Both the position numbers and the translations under genes were made by a program. A stretch of DNA of 55,860 nt, from assembly GCA_964472875.1 (NCBI GenBank), contig CAYYMD010000015.1, forward strand, positions 1 through 55,860, written 5' to 3'. Source of the DNA: CAYYMD01 sp964472875. Its GTDB lineage: Bacteria > Planctomycetota > Phycisphaerae > SM23-33. This document shows, piece by piece, positions 1 to 9,129 of the stretch. The first letter of the stretch is position 1; each line of letters starts with the position of its first letter. Under the pieces are notes generated by a model. That model was not told the origin of the DNA, made no database searches, and worked only from the letters and a program-made list of their open reading frames with translations.

Positions 1-27
1 CAGCAATTGTACGAACTGCTTTACTAA
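1..27 (+). CDS. Possible 3' end of an upstream gene
   Basis: The first nine codons read in frame 1 as QQLYELLY and then TAA, which could be the C-terminus of a gene entering from the left. Nothing else supports it. No gene was seen in the rest of the first 157 bases. Confidence 0.2.
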   Translation, partial: QQLYELLY

Positions 28-157
28 TCGGGTGTCCCAATGTTGAACTCAGGAGGCGAAAGTCGTACACGAGGCGCCCAAGCCAGCGAAGGTCTGAGCG
101 GCGTAACATATTTCGCCTTACGGAATACTTCAGGGCCGGTGACTGCCTTGACTAATT

Positions 158-2524
158 TTACTTTTTACCCTTGAACGATTTGTAAAAGTCCGTTCGGTCT
201 GTTGCGCTTACGTAATTTGCGTACGGATTCCACGCCATGGGAAACCGCAGCGGGCGCCTTTCGTATACAACGGCGTATATGCGGCACATCGGATGGTCGG
301 GGTTGACCTGCGAAGCTGCCTCGGCGAACCAAACCTTATCCAGCGCGGACGATTCCGCAGCCCCCAAGACGCGCCATCGCCCGTCGTCATCGCGGATTTC
401 GACCCACGTGTGATTTCCGGACTTCGGTTCGGGCTTCCATTTCGCGACACCCGCGATGCGGGCGGGCACCCCCACAGCCCGGCACGCATCCACCAGCATC
501 ACCGACAGGCCGGTGCAGGAAGCGAAACCCGCCTCGATTGATTCGAGCGGCCCCTGGTCCGGGCGGGGCCGCTTTGTTGCGTGATATTCAACGCCGAACT
601 TGTCGAAAATCGTTGTATTCATTTTTACGGCCGCCTGCCCCGCGGTGTCGCAGTCCTCAACCACCGGCATAAGTTTCTCGTAAAATAACTTTCGCCACTC
701 ATCCCGCGATTCGCTAAGCGAAGCGTACGGCAGGACATAATTGCGAAAGATACCCTCGGTGTAATGTTTACCCCACGGTGTTTGTTCTTTTGCTTTTCTG
801 GCGTATTTGACGTTTTCCAGCAGGTAATCGCTCGACAGTGACCGCAAATCCCGCAGCGGCATGTTTGCCACGAGAAACAGCATATCTTCGTACTGTCGGC
901 CGGAGGTTTTCCGAAGGCAGGATACGATATTGCTCCTGTTGGGCCCTGCTGCATGTATGGCCGCGGAAACCGGGCGGACCATGCGCGGGGGAATTTTTGC
1001 CCCGGCGCCGGTTTTATCCGGTTTTTCCCGTTCGGCCGGGACGGCGCGGATTGCTTCGGCCTGGGCCGAGGTCGCCTCGGCCTCGACGGGACGTGCCCCG
1101 AAACGAACGACGATGCGGTCGCCTTTTTCCCTACTCTTTCCTTCCAGCGGCAACAAAATAAAATTATCGGCAATCACCGCCTCAATTTCCGCACCGCTGC
1201 ACTTGAGGCCGCGGATATCTTTCAGCCGCGGCTGGAGCGGCACGAATACAGGGTGCTTCGGCCACCTGCCGCCGGCCAGCGCCTCCACGGTAACGACCAC
1301 GCTCTCGGCATTATGCTCCACATCATAGGACCAGTCCCGCTGCCCGGGCCATCGGACGACCCACGCCGGGTCACCGTAAAATGCAACCGTGTCGCGGTCC
1401 CATAGGAGCCCGAAAAGGTCCTTGTCCTTCCCGCCGAAACCATATTTCATCCGAATCCGGCGCAGGTCCCTGCGCCGGTCGTAACCGTCGAACTCGATAT
1501 CCGCCTTCTCGGGATATTCGGCGTGTAGTTTGTGAACAAGGGACTGGTTGATGAAATAAAACGCTTCGGAGAATGTCCAGGGTTTCCTGAAATATTTCTG
1601 CACGCCCCACCCCATATACCCGTAAAACGTGACGGCGGTGTAACCGAACATCTGGTGGACGCCGCCGGTGTGCATCCAGGCGGTCGCCATGCAGTCCCTG
1701 CGGTCGATATTACCAATCAGGCAGTTGCCCACGGGCATGTATATTTTGGGATGCGGCGAGTTGATTTCGTAGATTTTGCCGTTACTGTCGCGGCCGTAGA
1801 GTTGCCCCTTGCGGCAGCGGAACTCGCCACCGCGGATATTGTAATAGACCTGCCAGTCGCGCTGCGTGGCGTGTCCGCTGGTAATGAATACATCCGGCGG
1901 ACGATTATTGAACGATTCGACAAGCTTCTTGACCGCGTCCGGCTCGACTGCTTCGTGTTTCGTGCGGCCGCCGTTATCCTTGCGCCAGAAGTCCCTTTTC
2001 TTTCTCTCGTTGGAGGCGAAGCCGCCCTCGAGGTTTTCGAATACGCCGGGGCCCATGCTGGAAGCGGCCCGACGCACCTCGAGCGGCTCATCACGTCGTG
2101 CGATTCGCAATGCATCGCCTGCGTCGTAGCCGGTCAATATCCCCCATATCATATCGGTGTAAGGGTCTTCGTCCAGCCGGCGAGTCAGTCGATGAACGTT
2201 GACGACAAATTCCCGGTCCGCCTCCGAGGGCGTAGTGATGAAGCACGCGTAACGCGGAAAGCATTTGCCCAGCGATTCCGCAACCGACGCCACGTGCCCG
2301 CGCTGATAAGTGATAAGGGCGGCGTCGTATTTTGTGCGCATGACGTCGACAACCTCCGCCCATGATTCCTGCGAGAGTGTTTCCCGGCTGACTACCACCG
2401 CATAACTGCCATTTGGAGCATAAGCCCTCGCCGGCTTGTTCGTCTGCGCCGCGGCGCGATTAGCCAATGCTCCGACCAGAACAATAAGCAATAAAGCAGG
2501 GCGTAACAATCGATAACGTTTCAT
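158..2524 (-). CDS. Secreted protein with gingipain-like (C25) and transglutaminase-like domains
   Basis: This 788-residue protein has an N-terminal signal peptide (hydrophobic residues about 8-25, ending near ANRAAAQ). Residues about 40-400 look like a C25/gingipain-type caspase-fold peptidase: a beta strand ending in ITSGHA supplies a candidate catalytic His218, and VGNCLIG supplies a candidate Cys268. Residues about 655-745 look like a transglutaminase-like cysteine protease domain, with ASCTGLS (Cys670) and GNHTWVE (His705); the usual following Asp is not clear. It probably acts outside the cytoplasm on proteins or peptides, but substrates cannot be deduced. It stands alone on the minus strand. 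Domain calls rest on motif pattern only; a non-catalytic binding role for either domain is possible. Confidence 0.7.
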   Translation of the reverse strand: MKRYRLLRPALLLIVLVGALANRAAAQTNKPARAYAPNGSYAVVVSRETLSQESWAEVVDVMRTKYDAALITYQRGHVASVAESLGKCFPRYACFITTPSEADREFVVNVHRLTRRLDEDPYTDMIWGILTGYDAGDALRIARRDEPLEVRRAASSMGPGVFENLEGGFASNERKKRDFWRKDNGGRTKHEAVEPDAVKKLVESFNNRPPDVFITSGHATQRDWQVYYNIRGGEFRCRKGQLYGRDSNGKIYEINSPHPKIYMPVGNCLIGNIDRRDCMATAWMHTGGVHQMFGYTAVTFYGYMGWGVQKYFRKPWTFSEAFYFINQSLVHKLHAEYPEKADIEFDGYDRRRDLRRIRMKYGFGGKDKDLFGLLWDRDTVAFYGDPAWVVRWPGQRDWSYDVEHNAESVVVTVEALAGGRWPKHPVFVPLQPRLKDIRGLKCSGAEIEAVIADNFILLPLEGKSREKGDRIVVRFGARPVEAEATSAQAEAIRAVPAEREKPDKTGAGAKIPPRMVRPVSAAIHAAGPNRSNIVSCLRKTSGRQYEDMLFLVANMPLRDLRSLSSDYLLENVKYARKAKEQTPWGKHYTEGIFRNYVLPYASLSESRDEWRKLFYEKLMPVVEDCDTAGQAAVKMNTTIFDKFGVEYHATKRPRPDQGPLESIEAGFASCTGLSVMLVDACRAVGVPARIAGVAKWKPEPKSGNHTWVEIRDDDGRWRVLGAAESSALDKVWFAEAASQVNPDHPMCRIYAVVYERRPLRFPMAWNPYANYVSATDRTDFYKSFKGKK

Positions 2525-2646
2525 TTATAAATACTCCTACGCGATTCATAAAACCTGTTACTGCCTCGCTTTACCTCGATCACAATCCATACGGTTAAGC
2601 AGCGCGGCGTCAGTTTAGTCGCCCGAACAACAATGGGCGATGATAT

Positions 2647-3666
2647 TTACATGTCTATCATCACCTTCATGGTTTTGTCTTTGCTCTGCTCGATGAACTC
2701 GTAGGCCCGGGGGAATTCTTCGAACGGGAAGTGTTTAGTGATAAGCGTATCCGTTTCCACCTTTCCGGAATGAATCAATTCCACGGCCTGGAGATAATCT
2801 TCGTGTTTGTACATGAGGGTGCCGATAAACTTCAGTTCCCGGTCGCCCATAGTGGACATGTCAACCTTCGGGATGCCTTCGAATACCCCCACTGCCACTA
2901 TGGTTCCGCCTTTTTGTATATTCTGGACCGCATCGTCCAGACTGGCCTCGGCGCCGGCCGCCTCGTAGGCAATATCGAACCCCTCATCGCCGAATACCCG
3001 TTTGGACACATCCGCGAAATCCTCACTCGAAACGTTGGCGACATCCTCAATGCCGCATTTTCTGGCGATGTCAAGGCGATAATCGCTCAAATCCGTGATA
3101 AGCACCTTTTTTGCGCCCCTGCTCTTGACCACCTGCGCGATTAAGTTGCCGATGGTTCCTGCGCCCAGCACCGCCACGTTCTTACCCGAAAGGTCGCCTC
3201 CCTTCGAGGTGGAATGAACGGCCACGGATACCGGCTCCACCATCGCGCCTTCCTCGTAACTCATGTCATCCGGCAGCGGGACGATTCTGTCGGCAGTGGT
3301 CACGAACAGGTCCTGCGCCACGCCCGGGGCCTGGAAACCCTGCACGCGGAGGTTGTCGCAAATGTTGTAATCGCCCCTGAGGCACGGGCGGCACTGGCCA
3401 CAGACGAGTTGCGGCCGCGCGGTGGCCTTGGCGCCCACGCTGACATTCTCCACGCCCTCGCCCACCTGCTCGACGGTTCCGCAGTATTCGTGCCCCTGGA
3501 CGACGGGATAACTCGTAAAGGGGTGCTTTCCGTGGCAGACGTGGATGTCTGACCCGCAGATGCCTATACGCCGTATCCTCAACAGAATCTCTCCGGCCCC
3601 GCAGGTCGGCTCGGGAACGTCATTAAATTCGATTTTAGCCGGGGCGGTCATTACCGCTTGTCTCAT
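2647..3666 (-). CDS. Zinc-dependent medium-chain alcohol/polyol dehydrogenase
   Basis: This 339-residue protein is full length for the MDR family (threonine, sorbitol or other polyol dehydrogenases). The catalytic zinc site is visible as GICGSD (Cys37) and GHEYCG (His59, Glu60). The structural zinc loop has four cysteines (89, 92, 95, 103) in CGQCRPCLRGDYNIC. The nucleotide-binding turn AVLGAGTIGN lies near residue 165. It oxidises a secondary alcohol with NAD(P). The substrate is unknown, but a sodium:solute symporter lies 53 bases upstream on the same strand, so the two may form a sugar or polyol uptake and oxidation unit. Confidence 0.9.
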   Translation of the reverse strand: MRQAVMTAPAKIEFNDVPEPTCGAGEILLRIRRIGICGSDIHVCHGKHPFTSYPVVQGHEYCGTVEQVGEGVENVSVGAKATARPQLVCGQCRPCLRGDYNICDNLRVQGFQAPGVAQDLFVTTADRIVPLPDDMSYEEGAMVEPVSVAVHSTSKGGDLSGKNVAVLGAGTIGNLIAQVVKSRGAKKVLITDLSDYRLDIARKCGIEDVANVSSEDFADVSKRVFGDEGFDIAYEAAGAEASLDDAVQNIQKGGTIVAVGVFEGIPKVDMSTMGDRELKFIGTLMYKHEDYLQAVELIHSGKVETDTLITKHFPFEEFPRAYEFIEQSKDKTMKVMIDM

Positions 3667-3719
3667 AAGTCACTCTCCGTTTTTTAAAAATACAATGATT
3701 TCAAACCTTCCAATTCATC

Positions 3720-5366
3720 TTAGTGGAATATGGCGTATAAAATCACCATTAAAACAAACAGCAGCGCCGCCATTATACGCGGGTCGGTGACGCCCGTGAG
3801 TTTCCCTTCGGTAATGACCTTCCACGGGCGCGTCCAGCAGAGGTTCTCAAGTTTCGCCTCGGGCGGCGGCGACGTGGCCAGACTCACCGTAACGTACACG
3901 ATGATACAGAACACCAGAAGGAACAATCCCGCCATCATGAACGGTATGCCCAGGCCGTGAACCGGATCGGCGATAAGTTGAACCTCGCCGAATACCGGCA
4001 AATCTATGATGAAATAAGCCGCGCCGACTATACCCCCCGCCACGAGTGTGGAAAGGGCCGCCTTGTTGTTCCCGCGACGCCAGAAAACGCCCATCACGAA
4101 TACCGTGGTTATCGCCGGGGCGAACATCATGGGGATCTTGTTTATGGCCACGAATATGCTTTTGAATTTGCCGCCCTGCGTGGACCAGGCCATCGCCAGA
4201 AGTATGACCACCGCGGCCGTTATCCGGCCTATCAGCACGAGCGAGCGGTCTTTGGTTTGCGGACGGAATTTCTTGACTATGTCCTCGGCCGTTACGGTCG
4301 CGGTGCTGTTCAGGGCGGCCTCGATAGTGCTCATTAATGCGGCAAGCAGCCCGGCTGCCATCAGGCCACGCAGGCCCGTGGGCAACAGGTTCTCCATCAT
4401 AACCAGGAGGGTGTCGTTCGGGTCATCAATCTGGTTCTTGAAAAGCAGGTATCCGATGACACCAGGAAACACCATGAGGAAAACGGGCAGTATCTTCAGG
4501 AAGCCGGCGAATACCGCCCCGTCCCGGCCGTCTTTTTCGGTCTTTGCGCCCAGCACCTTCTGAACTATGGTCTGATCCGTACACCAGTACCATATACCAA
4601 GCACGAAGTAGCCCAGCATCCCGCTGAGCCAGGAATATTCGGCAAATGCCCCCTCGGCGTTGCGGATGGGATGAATCATGTTCATCTGCTGTGGCTTGGC
4701 CGCCTGCCTCAGTTCCGACAACGAATTAATCCCTATATCCGGCAGGTGCGTCAGTCCGATTATGGTCAAAATGGCTGCGCCTAAAAGCAGCAAGACCGCC
4801 TGAATCGTATCGGTAACGACCACTGCCTTGAGCCCGCCGATAATAGTGTAAATGGCCGTAATGCACGCGATAGCAATAATGGAAATATAAACGTTTACGC
4901 CGAAAAAGTGCTCCATGACCTTGGCCCCGGCATATAGACTGATGCCTATGTGAATCAGCAAAGCCCCCAGAATGGCTATTAACGCCAGTATCATACGCGC
5001 TGTGGAACTGTAACGCTTCTCAAGAAATTCCGGAAGCGTCCCGATCTTACTGCGGAAATAAAACGGGGCGAAGACCAGCCCCAGTATGATGAGCGTAAAT
5101 GCGGCCATCCACTCGAAGTTGCCCACGACTATACCAATTCGGTAACCGTCGGCCGCCAGACCCACCAGGTGAATCGTTGAAATGTTGGCGGTAAACAGCG
5201 CCGCCCCTATCATGGGCCACCGCAGCGACTTGCCGGCGAGGAAAAATTCTTCACTGGAGGCACGCTTCTTGTAACCAACCAGTATCCCTATCGCCATTAT
5301 CCCAATCAAATAGCAGACGATTATAACAGTGTCCCAAACCGGTATCGAAATTCCAGATGCTAACAT
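3720..5366 (-). CDS. Sodium:solute symporter (SSS/SLC5 family)
   Basis: This 548-residue integral membrane protein has about 13-14 hydrophobic segments. SSS-family signatures include the N-terminal segment with GYKKRASSEEFFLAGKSL and the region GLMAAGLLAALMSTIEAALN, typical of the sodium-binding helices. It imports an organic solute, probably a sugar, with sodium. It is transcribed with the dehydrogenase that follows it, which suggests that the imported compound is that enzyme's substrate or is processed by the same pathway. The substrate cannot be read from sequence. Confidence 0.93.
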   Translation of the reverse strand: MLASGISIPVWDTVIIVCYLIGIMAIGILVGYKKRASSEEFFLAGKSLRWPMIGAALFTANISTIHLVGLAADGYRIGIVVGNFEWMAAFTLIILGLVFAPFYFRSKIGTLPEFLEKRYSSTARMILALIAILGALLIHIGISLYAGAKVMEHFFGVNVYISIIAIACITAIYTIIGGLKAVVVTDTIQAVLLLLGAAILTIIGLTHLPDIGINSLSELRQAAKPQQMNMIHPIRNAEGAFAEYSWLSGMLGYFVLGIWYWCTDQTIVQKVLGAKTEKDGRDGAVFAGFLKILPVFLMVFPGVIGYLLFKNQIDDPNDTLLVMMENLLPTGLRGLMAAGLLAALMSTIEAALNSTATVTAEDIVKKFRPQTKDRSLVLIGRITAAVVILLAMAWSTQGGKFKSIFVAINKIPMMFAPAITTVFVMGVFWRRGNNKAALSTLVAGGIVGAAYFIIDLPVFGEVQLIADPVHGLGIPFMMAGLFLLVFCIIVYVTVSLATSPPPEAKLENLCWTRPWKVITEGKLTGVTDPRIMAALLFVLMVILYAIFH

Positions 5367-5467
5367 TTATTGTCCTTTCCTGACCTGATTGGTTTATAAG
5401 CTGCATCCAATCCATATTAATTAATCTGAAAATGGCGAATCCGAAAAACACAAGTAATTTTGAATAA

Positions 5468-5826
5468 TTAGCACCCACGATGAAATTTTTCAATGACTTT
5501 TCCGATGGGTTTGGGAAGTGCCCGGACATCGTAACCCCCTGGGGTAGTCGAGTAAAGTTTTTCATGAAAAAGTTGATCAAGGTAAACAGGAGGTAGCAGA
5601 AGAAGGCGGGAATCGGTTTTGGGGTTCTTTTCCAACAGTAGTTCCCATGGTGTTTTGTTCTCCTTCCCGCAGTTCCTGCGAGCCAGATTAAAGTACAGAT
5701 GATAGGTAGTGGCCTTTTGAATAAATTCCCGTATGATTCGTTTCAACCGGCTCCACGGTGACAGGCCCGCGGCGAAGATTGTTTTAAGGGGGTTAAAATG
5801 TCTGGGACACTTCTCAGCAAGCCGGA
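5468..5826 (-). pseudogene. Transposase/integrase C-terminal relic
   Basis: The minus strand reads open from about 5826 to 5468, beginning just after a stop codon with LAEKCPRHFNPLK and running through SPWSRLKRIIREFIQKATT and NKTPWELLLEKNPK. The KTPWELL pattern is typical of the end of a DDE integrase-core transposase. The longest ATG-initiated reading frame is only 92 residues (5468-5746), and no catalytic DDE residues remain. I read it as the decayed tail of an insertion-sequence transposase. No terminal inverted repeats were found beside it. Confidence 0.6.
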
Positions 5827-5834
5827 GTTATTCA

Positions 5835-5864
5835 TTGACCCCGGCCGCAGGAACAATATATCAT
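5835..5864 (+). promoter_or_regulatory. Candidate sigma70 promoter for the DUF2752 gene
   Basis: TTGACC (5835-5840) and TATCAT (5859-5864) are 18 bases apart. The predicted transcription start is about six bases before the ATG at 5877, giving an almost leaderless mRNA. Confidence 0.4.
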
Positions 5865-5876
5865 TTATAGTGATTG

Positions 5877-6368
5877 ATGGAATTATCCACAAGCCATACC
5901 GAAAAAGCCCCCACCGAAAGCACCACAAGCACGCCCGGTGGTTTGCCGGTGCGCGTGGTCGCCGTGCTGGTGGTGCTCGTTTGCGGTGGCATATTTGCCG
6001 TGGCGGCGACGATGTCGCCAAGCCCATCCGGCTACGGCACGCACGAACAACTTGGCATGCCGCCCTGTTCGTTCCTGGTCAAAACCGGCTACCCCTGCCC
6101 TACGTGCGGGCTGACTACCTCGCTGTCTGCGGCCGCGAGCGGTCACATAATTCGGGCGATGGAAGCACACCCCTTCGGGCCGATGCTGCTGGCTGCGGCG
6201 GCGATATTAGCCCTGGCCGGTGCGGCACAGGCCTTTAGCGGTCGCAACATAATCCGCCGCCTCAGGCCGGGCTGGTTGTGGGCGGCAATGCTGGCCGGGG
6301 GGCTGCTGGCCGGATGGATTTGGAACCTCTCGTATGGCTTAATAACAGGCACTCTGCCGATACATTAG
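5877..6368 (+). CDS. DUF2752 membrane protein
   Basis: A protein of about 163 residues. The DUF2752 signature is visible as PCSFLVKTGYPCPTCGLTTS, followed by the typical small-residue helix; CPTCGLT is the family hallmark. There are three hydrophobic segments (about residues 25-45, 100-118 and 130-150). The function of the family is unknown; the conserved cysteines may bind metal. I chose the ATG at 5877 rather than the TTG one codon earlier. Two lipoprotein genes follow on the same strand 22 bases downstream. Confidence 0.8.
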   Translation: MELSTSHTEKAPTESTTSTPGGLPVRVVAVLVVLVCGGIFAVAATMSPSPSGYGTHEQLGMPPCSFLVKTGYPCPTCGLTTSLSAAASGHIIRAMEAHPFGPMLLAAAAILALAGAAQAFSGRNIIRRLRPGWLWAAMLAGGLLAGWIWNLSYGLITGTLPIH

Positions 6369-6390
6369 TGTCGATAATGGAAATAATCGA

Positions 6391-7023
6391 ATGTGGAAGA
6401 AATTCTTCATAATCATTCTGTTGTTACTTGCCACGACCGCGGGCGGCTGCAGATATATGTTGTACCTTTTTGCGCCCGGGGCTCAGGACAAGAAGGTAGA
6501 AGCCGAATTTGACGGATTCAAAGGCAGTTCCGTGGCTGTGGTGATTTACGCGGACGTTAACATACAGTATGAATATCCGACCGCGCAGATGGAGCTTTCC
6601 ATGCTGATAGCCGACCAGCTCCGCAAGCACGTCGAAAACGTGCAAGTCGTGGACCCCCGCAAGGTTATCCGCTACCAGCAGGAAAACATCTACTGGGAGA
6701 CGATGAGCAAGAACCGGCTGGGGGAAATATTCGATGCCGAGTACATACTGTTTGTCTCGCTCATGCAGTTCACCACCCGCGAGCCGGGCAGTATTAATCT
6801 TTCGCGGGGGATAATCTCAGCCGAGGTCTCGGTCTATGACACCTCGCTGCCCGAACACCGCAGCCGCGTAAAGCGCTGGCCGGAAATAAGCGTGGCATTT
6901 CCCGCAGACGACCCGGTAGGGCGTCTTGAAGCCAACGAACAGAAAATACGCGAACACACCGAAAAACTGTTCGTGGACAAAGTCGCCAAGAAATTCTACG
7001 ACCACAAGGTTTCCATCAAGTGA
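6391..7023 (+). CDS. Putative lipoprotein, paralogue of the next gene
   Basis: This 210-residue protein begins with a lipoprotein signal peptide (MWKKFFIIILLLLATTAGGC, lipobox AGGC), so it is probably anchored to a membrane outside the cytoplasm. The mature part has a central VIYADVNIQYEYP strand and ends with AKKFYDHKV, an ending shared with the next gene. The two appear to be a tandem duplication. I do not recognise the family. The stop codon overlaps the GTG start of the next gene by four bases, so the pair is translationally coupled. Confidence 0.75.
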   Translation: MWKKFFIIILLLLATTAGGCRYMLYLFAPGAQDKKVEAEFDGFKGSSVAVVIYADVNIQYEYPTAQMELSMLIADQLRKHVENVQVVDPRKVIRYQQENIYWETMSKNRLGEIFDAEYILFVSLMQFTTREPGSINLSRGIISAEVSVYDTSLPEHRSRVKRWPEISVAFPADDPVGRLEANEQKIREHTEKLFVDKVAKKFYDHKVSIK

Positions 7024-7664
7024 GCCGCAAAAAAACACATACCGCGATACTGTGCATGTTGCTGTTTGTGGCGGCGCTGTTCCAAACCGGATGCCAGCCC
7101 GCCATAGGATGGCTTGTGGCCGTCTTCACGCCTCCCAAGAAAGTCGAGGCAAAGTACGAAATTCCCGACGACAAGAAAGTGCTGGTGTTTGTCCACGAAC
7201 CGTCCTACCGAATCAACTACGACCTGACCCACAAACTTAACGACCAGTTGAAGGAGCACAAGGTCGCCGACGACCTCATTGCTTACGAGGAAATCGCCCG
7301 GATGGCGGCCTCGAAACCCGGCATCTATCGGATGGACACTACAGAAGTGGGTAAATTACTCGGCGCAGATATCGTTATACGCGTGAATGTCACCAAATTT
7401 TCGTTAAAGGATGATGAGGTCAGCCCCCTGTGGACGGGACGGATAAAGTCATCGGTAAAGGTCGTCAGCACCACCGAAGGGCTTCTGTGGCCGAAGGAAC
7501 GCCTCAAGGGGTATCGCATCGAAGAAATCACAATCGGGCCTAAGGAATCATCCTCCAAACTCTACGGCGACACGCTGACGAGGGAATTGGCCGATCGCAT
7601 GGCGGACGCCGTGGCCAAACTTTTTTACGATCATAAGGTCAGGCCGCAGGAAACCAACCAGTAG
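7020..7664 (+). CDS. Putative lipoprotein, paralogue of the preceding gene
   Basis: This 214-residue protein starts at a GTG overlapping the previous stop by four bases. Its signal peptide ends in a lipobox (LFQTGC). It shares with its neighbour the order of elements: a PPKKVEAKYE-like linker after the lipid anchor, a VFVHEPSYRINYD strand and the C-terminal AKLFYDHKV. The function is unknown. The layout (small alpha/beta domain on a lipid anchor) is reminiscent of LptE- or TolB-N-like envelope proteins, but that is only a resemblance. Confidence 0.75.
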   Translation: MSRKKTHTAILCMLLFVAALFQTGCQPAIGWLVAVFTPPKKVEAKYEIPDDKKVLVFVHEPSYRINYDLTHKLNDQLKEHKVADDLIAYEEIARMAASKPGIYRMDTTEVGKLLGADIVIRVNVTKFSLKDDEVSPLWTGRIKSSVKVVSTTEGLLWPKERLKGYRIEEITIGPKESSSKLYGDTLTRELADRMADAVAKLFYDHKVRPQETNQ

Positions 7665-7748
7665 CACAATTACAGCAACTTATTTCGGTTTAAAGCCCGC
7701 AAAAACGCACCTGTGCTAAAAATTTTTCATTTCCGAGCGGATTCGTCC

Positions 7749-7776
7749 TTGACAATTATATGATTTAGTGTATAAT
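7749..7776 (+). promoter_or_regulatory. Strong sigma70-type promoter
   Basis: A perfect TTGACA (7749-7754) is separated by 16 bases from a perfect TATAAT (7771-7776). Transcription would start near 7783, giving a leader of about 75 bases before the ATG at 7858 that includes GGAAGGATGAGAGG as the ribosome-binding region. Confidence 0.75.
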
Positions 7777-7857
7777 ATATTTTTAAGCGATAGGATGAGC
7801 CCCCTTTCGCCGGATTAATAAGAGAGTCTTAAATCAAAATGGAAGGATGAGAGGGCC

Positions 7858-8091
7858 ATGAATAAATTTTTTCCGTTGTTAGTCATTTTCTCTGTTGCTG
7901 TCCTGTTAATGGGTATTGTTTATGCTTTCGGCGCAACCGATGCGCCGACAGGCGACTCTGCGACGCATGGTCCCGTAGCGGCGGCAGCAGGCGGTGGAAT
8001 GGAACTGGCCGTCGGCGCGGTAGTGGCGGGCGGAATGGTTATCATGCTTCTGCGGCCGAGACGCAGGCGTTACGAATCCCGCGCAGAGTAA
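7858..8091 (+). CDS. Small membrane protein, unknown function
   Basis: A 77-residue protein with two hydrophobic segments: an N-terminal signal-like one (residues 5-25) and a C-terminal one (about 48-65), followed by a basic tail RPRRRRYESRAE. The layout suggests a small bitopic or hairpin membrane protein, or an exported peptide retained by a C-terminal anchor. The strong promoter upstream argues that it is a real, well-expressed gene. I do not recognise the family. Confidence 0.6.
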   Translation: MNKFFPLLVIFSVAVLLMGIVYAFGATDAPTGDSATHGPVAAAAGGGMELAVGAVVAGGMVIMLLRPRRRRYESRAE

Positions 8092-8121
8092 ACCGCCGAA
8101 CTGATAATTATCGACCCGCGA

Positions 8122-9129
8122 CTACTGGCGGTGGGAGGGGGGCTTTTTCACTACATTTTTCACGGCATAAGTTTTGGCGCTTGTCCCCTCGAAGTATATC
8201 CTCATAAGCAGCTCGCCTATCAGGCCCGTGGCAAGAAACAGCATCGCCATGACCACCAGCATGAACCCCAGCGCCATCAGGGGCCCGTGCCGCTGGAACA
8301 GGTCGAAAGTGCCCCACTGGATAATCTTCCGCAAGAAACCGTAACCGAGTATGCCAATACCGCCGGCCAGCGATATAAGTCCCCACTTGCCGAAAAAGTG
8401 CAGCGGACGTGTCAGGTAAGCCGAAATAAACCGCACGGTTATTATGTCCAGCGCCACCCGGAATGTCCGCGTCAGGCCGTAATTGCTCTTGCCCTCCCTG
8501 CGGCGGACGTTCTTTATCGGCACCTCGCAAATCCTGGCGCCCAGCCGGGCGCAGATGGCCGGCACGAACCTGTGCATGTCGCCGTAAAGGCGGACCTCGT
8601 TCAGTATGTGCCTGCGGTACGCCTTGAACGTGGTGCCGAAATCGTGCAACCGCACGCCGGAGACCTTGGCCAGCAGCAAATTGGCCACGCGCGAGGGCAG
8701 CCGCCGGAATATCAGGTTATCCCCCCGGCGGACGCGCCATCCGGAGGCGATTTCGTAGCCCTCATCTATCTTCTTAAGGAAAAGCGGTATCTCGTACGGG
8801 TCGTGCTGGAGGTCGCCGTCCATGGCCACAATCACATCGCCGCTTGCGTAATCGAAGCCCGCCTGAAGCGCGGTGGCCTGGCCGAAATTCCGCTGAAGGT
8901 CCACGAAGGTCACGTGCTCGTCTTCCAGCGCGATGCGCTGCAAAATCTCGCCGGTGGCGTCGCTGCTGTCGTCGTTGACCAGGATAATCTCGTAGGACCG
9001 CCCTCCCTGGATCATCACGCGCGAAATCCTCTTGTAGAGTTTCTCCACGACGCCGGCCTCGTTGTAAAACGGCACGACGATGCTGCATTCAATGCGGTTG
9101 TCTTGGTTTTTCGTCTGCAATGTCTCCAT
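8122..9129 (-). CDS. Family 2 glycosyltransferase, polyprenyl-phosphate type (GtrB/ArnC-like)
   Basis: This 335-residue protein has the DPM1/GtrB layout. A GT-A catalytic domain starts ECSIVVPFYNEAG and carries the metal-binding motif VAMDGDLQHDP. A basic segment includes RRREGKSNYGL, and two C-terminal transmembrane helices lie at about residues 235-255 and 270-300. It would transfer a sugar from a nucleotide donor to polyprenyl phosphate at the inner face of the membrane. It overlaps the upstream deacetylase gene by about 41 bases, so the two are co-expressed. A GT39-type transferase further along could use the product on the outer face. Confidence 0.9.
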   Translation of the reverse strand: METLQTKNQDNRIECSIVVPFYNEAGVVEKLYKRISRVMIQGGRSYEIILVNDDSSDATGEILQRIALEDEHVTFVDLQRNFGQATALQAGFDYASGDVIVAMDGDLQHDPYEIPLFLKKIDEGYEIASGWRVRRGDNLIFRRLPSRVANLLLAKVSGVRLHDFGTTFKAYRRHILNEVRLYGDMHRFVPAICARLGARICEVPIKNVRRREGKSNYGLTRTFRVALDIITVRFISAYLTRPLHFFGKWGLISLAGGIGILGYGFLRKIIQWGTFDLFQRHGPLMALGFMLVVMAMLFLATGLIGELLMRIYFEGTSAKTYAVKNVVKKPPSHRQ

